Assembly: GCA_051653605.1 (NCBI GenBank)
Contig: JBOFWL010000028.1
Location: 1 to 64,000, forward strand
Length of the DNA: 64,000 bases
Direction: 5' to 3'
From: JBOFWL01 sp051653605
GTDB taxonomy: Bacteria; Spirochaetota; Brevinematia; Brevinematales; Brevinemataceae
Part shown: piece after piece, positions 7,805 through 15,033 of the stretch
How positions within the stretch are numbered: the stretch's first letter is position 1
Layout of the letters: every line of letters starts with the position of its first letter
Notes under the pieces: model-generated
Told to the model about the DNA's origin: nothing
Seen by the model: only the letters and a program-made list of their open reading frames with translations
Databases searched by the model: none
Translations under genes and position numbers: made by a program

Positions 7805-8887
7805 TTACACTTTTTGCTGATATTCGAAGTCTTTCATGCAAGAAATAAGCGATTTCACGCCTTCAAGTGGCATCGCATTATAAATAGACGCTCGAATACC
7901 CCCAACCGAACGGTGACCTTGAAGAGCCATTAGCCCTCTAGACTGAGAAAACTTTAGAAAATCTTCTGTTTGTTGCTCACTAGGAAGCGTAAAGGGAATA
8001 TTCATGATCGATCGATCCTCAAAAACAGTGGGACAATGATATATTTTTGAATTTTCGATAGCATCATAAAGCAATTTAGCCTTCTGCTCGTTAACAGCCT
8101 GCATTGCTTTAACCCCGCCCATAGATTTCAACCACTCAAAGACTAAGTTCGACACATAGATAGAAAAAGTAGCAGGAGTATTCACCATTGACGACGCTTT
8201 TTCCAGCATCTCATAATTAAGAAGCGAGGGTACCAGTGGCTCGGCATTTCCTAGTAGGCTTCGTTTAACAATAACCACTGCCAAACCTGCACATCCAATA
8301 TTTTTTTGGGCGCCGGCATAAATCACTCCAAATTGAGACACATCATACTCTTTTCCTAGGATAATAGAGGACATATCCGCTACAATTGGCGACTTTCTTT
8401 GGGGAATTTCGTTATACATCGTGCCAAAAATGGTGTTATTCACGGTAATATGAAGATATTTGGCATTATCTGAGCCTATTTCAGGGGTGATTTTAGGAAT
8501 ATAGGTGAAATTTTTATCCGATGATGACGCAATAGGGACAGCTTTAAGCCATCGCCCTGCTTCTGAAAACGCTTTTTGAGCAAATTCGCCTGTGATAACA
8601 TAATCCGCTGTATCGCCTTGTTTGGCTAAATTATAGGCAACCGTTGAAAATTGCATCGTTGCTCCTCCATGCACAAAAAGCACGGCATATTCGGAGGGTA
8701 TATTCATAAGAGAGCGTAAATTAGATTGGGCTTGTGATATTACTTCGTTAAACAAAGATGATCGATGGCTCATCTCCATTATGCTCGACCCTGATGATCG
8801 ATAAGAAAGCATTTCTTGTTGAACTTTTTCTAAGACCGGTTGCGGAAGCATCGATGGCCCCGCTGAAAAATTAAACACACGGCTCAT
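7805..8887 (-). CDS. serC: Phosphoserine aminotransferase
   Basis: A 360-residue class V PLP aminotransferase converting 3-phosphohydroxypyruvate to phosphoserine with glutamate as donor. It opens with the characteristic F-N-F-S-A-G-P-S-M-L-P. The G-G-A-T-M-Q-F segment binds the cofactor phosphate, and the PLP lysine is in Y-A-G-A-Q-K-N-I-G. The C-terminal G-H-R-S-V-G-G-I-R-A-S-I-Y-N binds the substrate. Length is typical. It is the first gene of a serC-serA-PHP-flavoprotein operon, with AGGAGG before the ATG and a promoter about 30 bases upstream. Confidence 0.95.
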   Translation of the reverse strand: MSRVFNFSAGPSMLPQPVLEKVQQEMLSYRSSGSSIMEMSHRSSLFNEVISQAQSNLRSLMNIPSEYAVLFVHGGATMQFSTVAYNLAKQGDTADYVITGEFAQKAFSEAGRWLKAVPIASSSDKNFTYIPKITPEIGSDNAKYLHITVNNTIFGTMYNEIPQRKSPIVADMSSIILGKEYDVSQFGVIYAGAQKNIGCAGLAVVIVKRSLLGNAEPLVPSLLNYEMLEKASSMVNTPATFSIYVSNLVFEWLKSMGGVKAMQAVNEQKAKLLYDAIENSKIYHCPTVFEDRSIMNIPFTLPSEQQTEDFLKFSQSRGLMALQGHRSVGGIRASIYNAMPLEGVKSLISCMKDFEYQQKV

Positions 8888-8914
8888 TACATCCTCCTAA
8901 CATTAGGCTGATTT

Positions 8915-8943
8915 ATCATACAACTTTCTTAAAAAAAAAGCAA
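8915..8943 (-). promoter_or_regulatory. Promoter of the serC operon
   Basis: On the minus strand TTGCTT (8943-8938) and TATGAT (8920-8915) are 17 bases apart. It lies between the flavodoxin terminator and serC, so the serine operon has its own start. Confidence 0.55.
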
Positions 8944-8948
8944 GAGAA

Positions 8949-8976
8949 AACGCCCCCTAAAAAGGAGGCGTTTTTG
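8949..8976 (-). terminator. Flavodoxin gene terminator
   Basis: AACGCC pairs with GGCGTT, an inner CC pairs with GG around one mismatch, and the loop is A-rich. The minus strand continues TTTTCTC. It follows the flavodoxin stop codon by about 14 bases. Confidence 0.75.
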
Positions 8977-8989
8977 GATAATTACCATC

Positions 8990-9394
8990 TTAGACAGATG
9001 CAAGCCACTCTGCAAGATCTTTATCGTAACTTCCTTCGTCTGAAGTTACAACAGGCGCAAGACGAGTTGCTCCATTTTTTTCTAAGGCTCCATCAAAATT
9101 GATCGCCACTTGGCAAAAATCTGGAAAACCTGTAGAACCAATGCCGAACACAGCATATTTAACCCCATTTAGAGACACCCCTGCTTGCACTTTTTCCAAT
9201 GCTTTTTGAGCATTTGTAGGTGGATCCCCTGCACCCCATGTGCTTGTGATGACCAATAATGTATCATCTGATTTGAGAGAAGCAAAATCAAAACTATCTG
9301 CTTCTACAGCTTTGGCCCCTTTCTTGGTGGCAACAGTTCCTGCCAGAGCTTCGGCGTTTCCCGTCTCCGAACCAAAAATAACATATATAGACAT
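8990..9394 (-). CDS. Flavodoxin
   Basis: A 134-residue short flavodoxin, a cytoplasmic one-electron carrier. The FMN phosphate loop G-S-E-T-G-N-A-E lies at residues 8-15. The isoalloxazine-flanking segments are T-S-T-W-G-A-G-D-P-P-T-N-A and G-I-G-S-T-G-F-P-D-F-C. AAGGAG precedes the ATG. It is transcribed alone, with a promoter upstream (TTGAAA and TATTAT, 18 bases apart, around 9434-9463) and a terminator downstream. It could serve any of several flavodoxin-dependent enzymes; no particular partner is adjacent. Confidence 0.92.
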   Translation of the reverse strand: MSIYVIFGSETGNAEALAGTVATKKGAKAVEADSFDFASLKSDDTLLVITSTWGAGDPPTNAQKALEKVQAGVSLNGVKYAVFGIGSTGFPDFCQVAINFDGALEKNGATRLAPVVTSDEGSYDKDLAEWLASV

Positions 9395-9500
9395 ATTCTA
9401 GACTCCTTAAAATAGAAAGCATTGCTTCTCTACATAATATCAATTTACAAAGGTGCATTTCAAGAAAACAATAATATTTTTATTATTTATGATAATTTAC

Positions 9501-9530
9501 TTGATATAGCCATTTAAATATCAATATAAT
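9501..9530 (+). promoter_or_regulatory. Promoter with embedded inverted repeat
   Basis: TTGATA (9501-9506) and TATAAT (9525-9530) are 18 bases apart. TTGATAT and ATATCAA form an inverted repeat that spans the -35 box and the spacer (9501-9524), a position where a repressor would block polymerase. Confidence 0.5.
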
Positions 9531-9562
9531 TAAGTATAAGGAAGGTGAATAGTGAGGTAAAT

Positions 9563-10228
9563 ATGGAGTTTATCGACATTGGCAAGAAAATCAAAACGCT
9601 TAACCCCGTTAATGGGTGCACTATAGGCTGTAGCTACTGTTATGCGCGAAAGATTTCCAATCGATTTCATATCACTCCTGAGTGGGAAAAACCAGTGTTC
9701 ATTAAAAGCCGCTTACAGAAAGTTTCAACGAAAAAGCCAAATACTTTTCTGATGACAAGTATGAGTGATTTTTCAGATTGGGCAAACGAATGGCGTGACA
9801 ACGTTTTTCTTGCTCTAACTCAAAACCCACAGCATACTTATCTTTTTCTTACTAAAAGGCCAGATCGCATTAACTATACTATCTCCTCACCTCAAACATG
9901 GGTAGGAGTGAGCGTCACCCTTAGTAATGATATAGTTCGCATCTCACAGATGACCTCAAATATCATTGCTCCGCATTATTTTATTACTTTCGAACCACTA
10001 TTTGATGATGTTGGCGTTCTTCCTCTAGAAAAAATAGAATGGATCGTCATTGGAACCGAAACTGGCAACCGAAAAGGGAAAATAACAGCCCAAAAGTCGT
10101 GGATCACAAATATTGTGAAGCAAGCAAAGGCAAAAAATATCCCTGTTTTTATGAAAAAATCTTTATACCCTATTATCGGAGAAGAAAATATGCTTCAAGA
10201 GTTTCCTGCAAGTTTCCGTGGAATGTAA
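9563..10228 (+). CDS. DUF5131-like radical SAM protein (Gp37/Gp68 family)
   Basis: A 221-residue protein with L-N-P-V-N-G-C-T-I-G-C-S-Y-C-Y-A near the N-terminus, giving the C-x3-C-x2-C radical SAM cluster motif. The rest matches the DUF5131/phage Gp37-Gp68 pattern: M-T-S-M-S-D-F, F-L-T-K-R-P, W-V-G-V-S-V and F-E-P-L. Members occur in phages and scattered bacteria, and their reaction is not established. I prefer the ATG at 9563 (GAGG six bases upstream) over an in-frame GTG at 9545. It is a single-gene unit with its own promoter and no phage genes around it, so it may have been acquired alone. Confidence 0.75.
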   Translation: MEFIDIGKKIKTLNPVNGCTIGCSYCYARKISNRFHITPEWEKPVFIKSRLQKVSTKKPNTFLMTSMSDFSDWANEWRDNVFLALTQNPQHTYLFLTKRPDRINYTISSPQTWVGVSVTLSNDIVRISQMTSNIIAPHYFITFEPLFDDVGVLPLEKIEWIVIGTETGNRKGKITAQKSWITNIVKQAKAKNIPVFMKKSLYPIIGEENMLQEFPASFRGM

Positions 10229-10270
10229 TTCTTAGTAATTATCAAATAATCTCAACACTTTGCTACCCCC

Positions 10271-10302
10271 AAAGAGGGTTTGGTTAACACCAAATCCTCT
10301 TT
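10271..10302 (+). terminator. Hairpin after the DUF5131-like gene
   Basis: A 13-bp stem (10271-10283 with 10290-10302, one G-T pair) and a 6-base loop. The T tract after it is short (TTTCTG), so it may be a weak terminator or a processing hairpin. Confidence 0.5.
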
Positions 10303-10430
10303 CTGACGTATTATTTGCCTAAAAAATGTTATTTAAAACTCATATCGCAATCTATAAGCATTTATTTTAAACAACACTGATTGATTTGTGTCATTTAAGG
10401 GCATCAATTGCTTTTATTTTAACCTAAAAA

Positions 10431-10459
10431 TTGACATCCTACTTCTTTTATGTTATACT
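10431..10459 (+). promoter_or_regulatory. Strong promoter for the small membrane protein gene
   Basis: A perfect TTGACA (10431-10436) and TATACT (10454-10459), 17 bases apart, stand 39 bases before the start codon. Confidence 0.7.
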
Positions 10460-10497
10460 GATGAAACGCTCAGGGGGGCCTGTTATAAGGAGTAGAA

Positions 10498-10884
10498 ATG
10501 TTTGAGTATATATTCATGACAGAAATTCTATCCTTAGTTGTTGCACTATTATTTGGTAAATATACTCTTTATTTCATCCCTATACCTATTATTGGAGGGT
10601 TAATCTTCTTTATTTTCACACTGATTGAATATCGCTGCTATATTCCATTTCAAATAAATAGCTATCGTTATTCTTCATCTATGTATAAAACGTTCATGAG
10701 CACTTTTTTTCTTATTCTGTTTCCAAGCATTAAAATATTTCTCATCCACCTTTTGAAATCCACCTATCTGGTAGTTTCATCAATTGTTTTTTCAACCTCT
10801 ACTACTTTTGTAGCTTTCTATATTTCTTTTATTATGGGACATAATAACGACCCTTCCCTGACATCAAACCAGTCAGCAGCATAA
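10498..10884 (+). CDS. Small multi-pass membrane protein, unknown
   Basis: A 128-residue hydrophobic protein that I do not recognise. It has about four likely membrane segments (roughly residues 8-22, 24-43, 66-84 and 88-111), a short polar loop with E-Y-R-C-Y between the second and third, and a polar Asn/Ser-rich tail. TAAGGAG precedes the ATG, and one of the best promoters in the window drives it. It lies before pepT without an obvious terminator, so some read-through into the peptidase gene is likely. No catalytic motif is visible. Confidence 0.7.
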   Translation: MFEYIFMTEILSLVVALLFGKYTLYFIPIPIIGGLIFFIFTLIEYRCYIPFQINSYRYSSSMYKTFMSTFFLILFPSIKIFLIHLLKSTYLVVSSIVFSTSTTFVAFYISFIMGHNNDPSLTSNQSAA

Positions 10885-10957
10885 ATAAAATTTATAGCGA
10901 TATGGGGATGATATCTCGCATTGACGATTGCATCCCATTAATATATAAGGAGTAATT

Positions 10958-12199
10958 ATGATGAATTCTAAACGTTTAGTTGAGCGTTTTTTACGCTATG
11001 TTGCTATTTCTAGCCAAAGTAGCTTTACTGAAACAACTCTTCCTTCAAGCTCGGGGCAAATGACGCTAGCCAAACTCCTTAAAGATGAGTTGCAAGCCCT
11101 CGGGTTAGACAACATTAAGCTTACCGATCAAGCTATTCTTACTGCTCGACTCAAAGGCAACCAGCCTAAGGCGCCTGTCGTAGGTTATATCACCCACTTA
11201 GACACATTTGATGGGGGATTTAGCCCCGACGTTAAACCCCAAATTATTAAATATACAGGGGGAGATGTAGTCCTCAATTCTGCTGAAAATATCGTATTAA
11301 AAGTTGATGAACACCCAGAAATCGTCGCCTATAAAGGGCAAGATATCATCTTTACCGACGGAACTAGCGTCCTCGGAGCCGATGATAAAGCTGCCGTTGC
11401 CGTTGTAATGGAAACAATCCACACTCTTATCGATAATAAAGGTAAGATTTCCCACGGAGACCTTGTTTTTGCCTTTGTACCCGATGAAGAAATCGGGTTA
11501 AAAGGCGCTAAAGCGATGGATTTATCCGATTTTCCTGCCGATTTTGCCTACACGCTTGATTGTTGCGAGCTTGGGGAAGTTGTATTTGAAAATGTCAACT
11601 CGGCTGCTGCCCATATAAATATCGAAGGGGTGACAGCTCATCCGATGTCTGCTAAAGGTGTGATGGTTAACCCTATTCTAGTTGGCGTTGACTTTGTTAA
11701 TATGTTCGATCGAAATGATACTCCCGAATGCGTTGAAGGGCGTGATGGGTCTTTTTGGCAGAAGAACTTCGAAGGTGGATTTAGAACCTGCTCTATAGAA
11801 ATGTCCATCGCCGATTTTGATGCCAGTGGCTTTGCCTCTCGAAAAGAATACGTGCTTTCTTGCGTCGATAAGCTAAAGAAAATGCATCCCAAAGCCAAAA
11901 TTGACGTTGAAATTAAAGATAGATACCTCAATATGGGAGAAGGCATCGGAGATGATCGCCTATGCATCGATCTTATCTATCAATGCATGGAAAAATGCGC
12001 TATCAAGCCCAAAACAACCTATATGAGAGGAGGAACCGATGGCAGCGACCTATCACATAGAGGCATTCCAACCCCTAACTACTTTACTGGAGCCCATAAT
12101 TTTCACTCTGTTTTCGAGTTTTTACCTATCCCATCATTTGAAAAAGCATTGGAACTCACATTATCTATCATTCAAACAGCAGGAACCCTCTCTAAATAG
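10958..12199 (+). CDS. pepT: Peptidase T (tripeptide aminopeptidase)
   Basis: A 413-residue dinuclear zinc M20 aminopeptidase that removes the N-terminal residue of tripeptides in the cytoplasm. Metal ligands are visible in T-H-L-D-T-F, L-G-A-D-D-K-A, P-D-E-E-I-G, Y-T-L-D-C-C-E and the C-terminal H-N-F-H-S-V-F-E-F. Length is typical of PepT. AAGGAG precedes the first of two adjacent ATG codons. It is followed after 41 bases by the second oppA with no terminator between, so peptide capture and peptide breakdown are probably co-expressed. Confidence 0.95.
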   Translation: MMNSKRLVERFLRYVAISSQSSFTETTLPSSSGQMTLAKLLKDELQALGLDNIKLTDQAILTARLKGNQPKAPVVGYITHLDTFDGGFSPDVKPQIIKYTGGDVVLNSAENIVLKVDEHPEIVAYKGQDIIFTDGTSVLGADDKAAVAVVMETIHTLIDNKGKISHGDLVFAFVPDEEIGLKGAKAMDLSDFPADFAYTLDCCELGEVVFENVNSAAAHINIEGVTAHPMSAKGVMVNPILVGVDFVNMFDRNDTPECVEGRDGSFWQKNFEGGFRTCSIEMSIADFDASGFASRKEYVLSCVDKLKKMHPKAKIDVEIKDRYLNMGEGIGDDRLCIDLIYQCMEKCAIKPKTTYMRGGTDGSDLSHRGIPTPNYFTGAHNFHSVFEFLPIPSFEKALELTLSIIQTAGTLSK

Positions 12200-12240
12200 A
12201 GAGAAAAATTAATAATTCATTATAATAGAAGGATATTCCT

Positions 12241-13734
12241 ATGAAAAAAACAACTATTTTAAGTGCTCTTCTTGTCCTAGTGGCAGCATGTAGCACCAGC
12301 ACCAAAGAAAACAACCTCGTCATTGCACTTCCCGTGGAGCCTCCTTCATTAACAGCCTATGCTCAAAATGATACGCAATCTTATCGTATCCGCTTGCAAA
12401 TCTTCGAACGCCTCATTTCGATGAATACAAATGGCGAACTTGTCTCGGCTCTTGCAGAAACTTGGTCTAACATTAGCCCTACTGTTTTTCAAGTAAAGCT
12501 TCGCCCTGGAGTTTTATTCCATAATGGAGCGGTGATGTCTGCCGAAGATGTTAAATATAGTATCGAACGAGCTGCCACATCCCCAACTCTTCGCAGTGTT
12601 CTGGGAGTTATTTCTGGTGCGGAAATCGTTGACGACTCTACAGTTAACATTTTATTAAAAGCTCCTTATGCTGCCATTTCTATTCTAATGACTCACCCTG
12701 GATTGGTGATCACTCATAAAGAAACTCAAGAAAATGCTGAAAATGAAAACAGTTATATCGGCACAGGCCCTTATAAATTTGGTGAATGGAACCGAGGCGA
12801 TAGCATCTTTTTAAGCCGCAACGAAAATTATTGGGGTGGCTTGGCTACCATCGAAACTATTACTTTCCGCGTTGTCCCCGATGATTCTGTTCGTGCAATT
12901 GCCGTGGAAACAGGAGAAGTCGATATCTCTTACGACATTGCAGGAAGTGATAGAGACAGATTTGTCGAAGGAAACCGCATTAAATTTGTTGAAGCCCCCA
13001 TGGCTAGACAAGATTATTTAGGATTTAATGTTGGACGCGCTGTCAATCCTGCATGGACAAATATTCTGATCCGTCAAGCAATTGCCAATGTGATCGATTA
13101 TCAAGGGATTATTAATTCCGTCCTATTTGGTGGAGCTGCTCCGGCTTCGTCTATGTTAGCTCCTATTATTTTTGGTGCGAATACCAATCTTCCTCCCAGA
13201 CAGCGAAACTTAGAAAAAGCCAAAGAATTAATGGCTCAAGCAGGATCACCCTCCGATATCAGAGGGAAAATTTTTACTACCGAAGGCCCTAGAAAGAAAA
13301 TTGCCGAAGTTATTCAAGCAAACACTAGAGACATTGGCATCGAGCTAGAAGTTGTTGTTATTGAATGGGCAACCCTTCTCGATAACGCAGGAAAAGGGCA
13401 ATTAGATCTCTATCTTTCTGGGTGGACATCTGTTCCTTCCGATGCTGATGTTGGCATGTACGCTCTTGCTCACTCCTCAAGTGCTGGCTCTTCTGGAAAT
13501 TACGCTTTTTACTCTAATCAGCAAGTGGATAATCTATTAAATCGGGGGCGAGCCGAGCTAAATCCTCAGACACGTATTAATCTTTATAATCAAGCTCAGG
13601 AAATCATTTATAATGAAGCTCCGATGATTCCTCTCTTTTACACCTTTAACAATGTTGCTATGGCAAAAAATATTGAAGGCTTTGTGTTAAACCAATTTTC
13701 TATGCATGAAATAAAGTTTATCAGCAAAAAATAG
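12241..13734 (+). CDS. OppA-like peptide-binding lipoprotein (2)
   Basis: A 497-residue family 5 solute-binding lipoprotein, lipobox L-V-A-A-C with the lipidated Cys near residue 17. It is closely similar along its whole length to the protein at 2320, sharing A-L-P-V-E-P-P-S, I-S-P-T-x-F-Q-V, S-Y-I-G-T-G-P-Y, A-V-E-T-G-E-V-D and R-Q-D-Y-L-G-F-N. It lies downstream of pepT in the same direction and ends at a strong terminator. The pairing with a tripeptidase suggests oligopeptides as ligand. Transport would need the oppBCDF components encoded elsewhere. Confidence 0.92.
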   Translation: MKKTTILSALLVLVAACSTSTKENNLVIALPVEPPSLTAYAQNDTQSYRIRLQIFERLISMNTNGELVSALAETWSNISPTVFQVKLRPGVLFHNGAVMSAEDVKYSIERAATSPTLRSVLGVISGAEIVDDSTVNILLKAPYAAISILMTHPGLVITHKETQENAENENSYIGTGPYKFGEWNRGDSIFLSRNENYWGGLATIETITFRVVPDDSVRAIAVETGEVDISYDIAGSDRDRFVEGNRIKFVEAPMARQDYLGFNVGRAVNPAWTNILIRQAIANVIDYQGIINSVLFGGAAPASSMLAPIIFGANTNLPPRQRNLEKAKELMAQAGSPSDIRGKIFTTEGPRKKIAEVIQANTRDIGIELEVVVIEWATLLDNAGKGQLDLYLSGWTSVPSDADVGMYALAHSSSAGSSGNYAFYSNQQVDNLLNRGRAELNPQTRINLYNQAQEIIYNEAPMIPLFYTFNNVAMAKNIEGFVLNQFSMHEIKFISKK

Positions 13735-13749
13735 CACTATAGACAATAA

Positions 13750-13784
13750 AACTCCCCCTTAATGTAAGGGGGAGTTCTTTTTTT
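13750..13784. terminator. Bidirectional terminator
   Basis: A perfect 12-bp stem (13750-13761 with 13765-13776), a 3-base loop and CTTTTTTT on the plus strand. The A-rich left flank gives a T tract on the minus strand. It serves the convergent oppA and flavodiiron genes. Confidence 0.9.
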
Positions 13785-13788
13785 AGGA

Positions 13789-15015
13789 TTATTTCTTCAT
13801 CGATTCGATGATTCCATCTGCAATAGCGTCGATATCTGTCATTTTTGCATCATTAATTCGCGATATAATCGTTAATTCTTCGTTAAGAACATCCATTTTC
13901 TTCATTCCATTAACAAAATCTTTCATTAAAGAACCACTAGTTGGTGCCCATGAACCATTTTCAATAATAGAAACTGTTCGGTTTTGCATATTGAGGATTT
14001 TAAGATCGTGAAGAAAACTATACATTTTTGGATAAATTTCTAGATTATAAGTAACCGATGCCAGTACCAAATGGCTAAGTCTAAACGTATCCGCCACCAA
14101 CCATGAAATATCAGAACGAGAAACATCTCGCATGACAACATTTGTCATCCCTCTCATTACTAGCTTTTGTGCCAGTAATTGGGCAACATCCTCTGTATTT
14201 CCATACATTGAGGCATAAGCAATTAAAACTCCTTTTTGCTCGGGAGTGTAGGTGCTCCATTTTTGGTATTTATCAAGAATATAAGAAATATCCTCTGGGC
14301 GGCGCCACAACAGCCCATGAAGAGGGCAGATAATTTTAATTTTTTCAAGTAGCCCCATTTTAACCACTTTACCTAACAAATACTGCACAAAAGGCCCATA
14401 TTTGCCAACAATATTGGTAAAATAACGTCGATTTTCATCGATCCAATCTCTATCATAGTTAACTTCATCGGCAAAAAGGCGGCCATCAAGGGCATTAAAC
14501 GAGCCAAAACCATCCGCAGAGAATAAAACTCCGTTGGTGACATCCATTGTAACCATTGTTTCTGGCCAATGTACCATAGGAGCTTCTAAAAATGCCACTG
14601 TATGAGAGCCGAATGTCATGGTATCGCCTTCTTTTACGGTGATTGTTCGCCCTTCAAGCCCACTATATTGCAGTTGATTCATGATTAAAAAGGATTTTTC
14701 TGTGCTGATGATCTTCATTTCGGGATAACGCAGCGCTAATTCTTCGATGCCTGCACAGTGATCGGGTTCCATATGGTTGACAACAAGGTAATCTAGCTGC
14801 CGTCCATCAAGAACATCTCTGATATTATCAAGCCAAGGCCGCACCACCGCCCAATCCACCGTATCAAAGACGACAGTTTTCTCATCTAACAGCACGTAAG
14901 AGTTATACGACACCCCTTTCCAGTCTATAGGGTGGATATTCTCAAATAAATCAACACGGTGATCATCCGCTCCAACATAATATAAATTTTTTGTAATCTC
15001 TCTACAGTTATTCAT
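13789..15015 (-). CDS. Flavodiiron protein (A-type)
   Basis: A 408-residue soluble oxygen or nitric-oxide reductase, with an N-terminal metallo-beta-lactamase-like diiron domain and a C-terminal flavodoxin domain from about residue 261. Counting from the ATG at 15015, the diiron ligands are H81-x-E83-x-D85-H86, H149, D168 and H233, close to the standard pattern. The flavodoxin domain begins V-L-I-A-Y-A-S-M-Y-G-N-T-E. GAGGA stands 7 bases before this ATG and only one base before the ATG at 15021. It lies 18 bases downstream of the ACAD/ETF/rubredoxin fusion in one operon. A-type flavodiiron proteins take electrons from rubredoxin, and the neighbour carries a rubredoxin domain, so the two probably work as a chain. 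Confidence 0.93.
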   Translation of the reverse strand: MNNCREITKNLYYVGADDHRVDLFENIHPIDWKGVSYNSYVLLDEKTVVFDTVDWAVVRPWLDNIRDVLDGRQLDYLVVNHMEPDHCAGIEELALRYPEMKIISTEKSFLIMNQLQYSGLEGRTITVKEGDTMTFGSHTVAFLEAPMVHWPETMVTMDVTNGVLFSADGFGSFNALDGRLFADEVNYDRDWIDENRRYFTNIVGKYGPFVQYLLGKVVKMGLLEKIKIICPLHGLLWRRPEDISYILDKYQKWSTYTPEQKGVLIAYASMYGNTEDVAQLLAQKLVMRGMTNVVMRDVSRSDISWLVADTFRLSHLVLASVTYNLEIYPKMYSFLHDLKILNMQNRTVSIIENGSWAPTSGSLMKDFVNGMKKMDVLNEELTIISRINDAKMTDIDAIADGIIESMKK

Positions 15016-15033
15016 GACCATTCCTCGTTATTT

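Noticed and set aside
12180..12215. Hairpin at the pepT stop (CTCTCT/AGAGAG) as a terminator
   Set aside because: It is followed by A residues on the plus strand, so it should not stop transcription into the second oppA.
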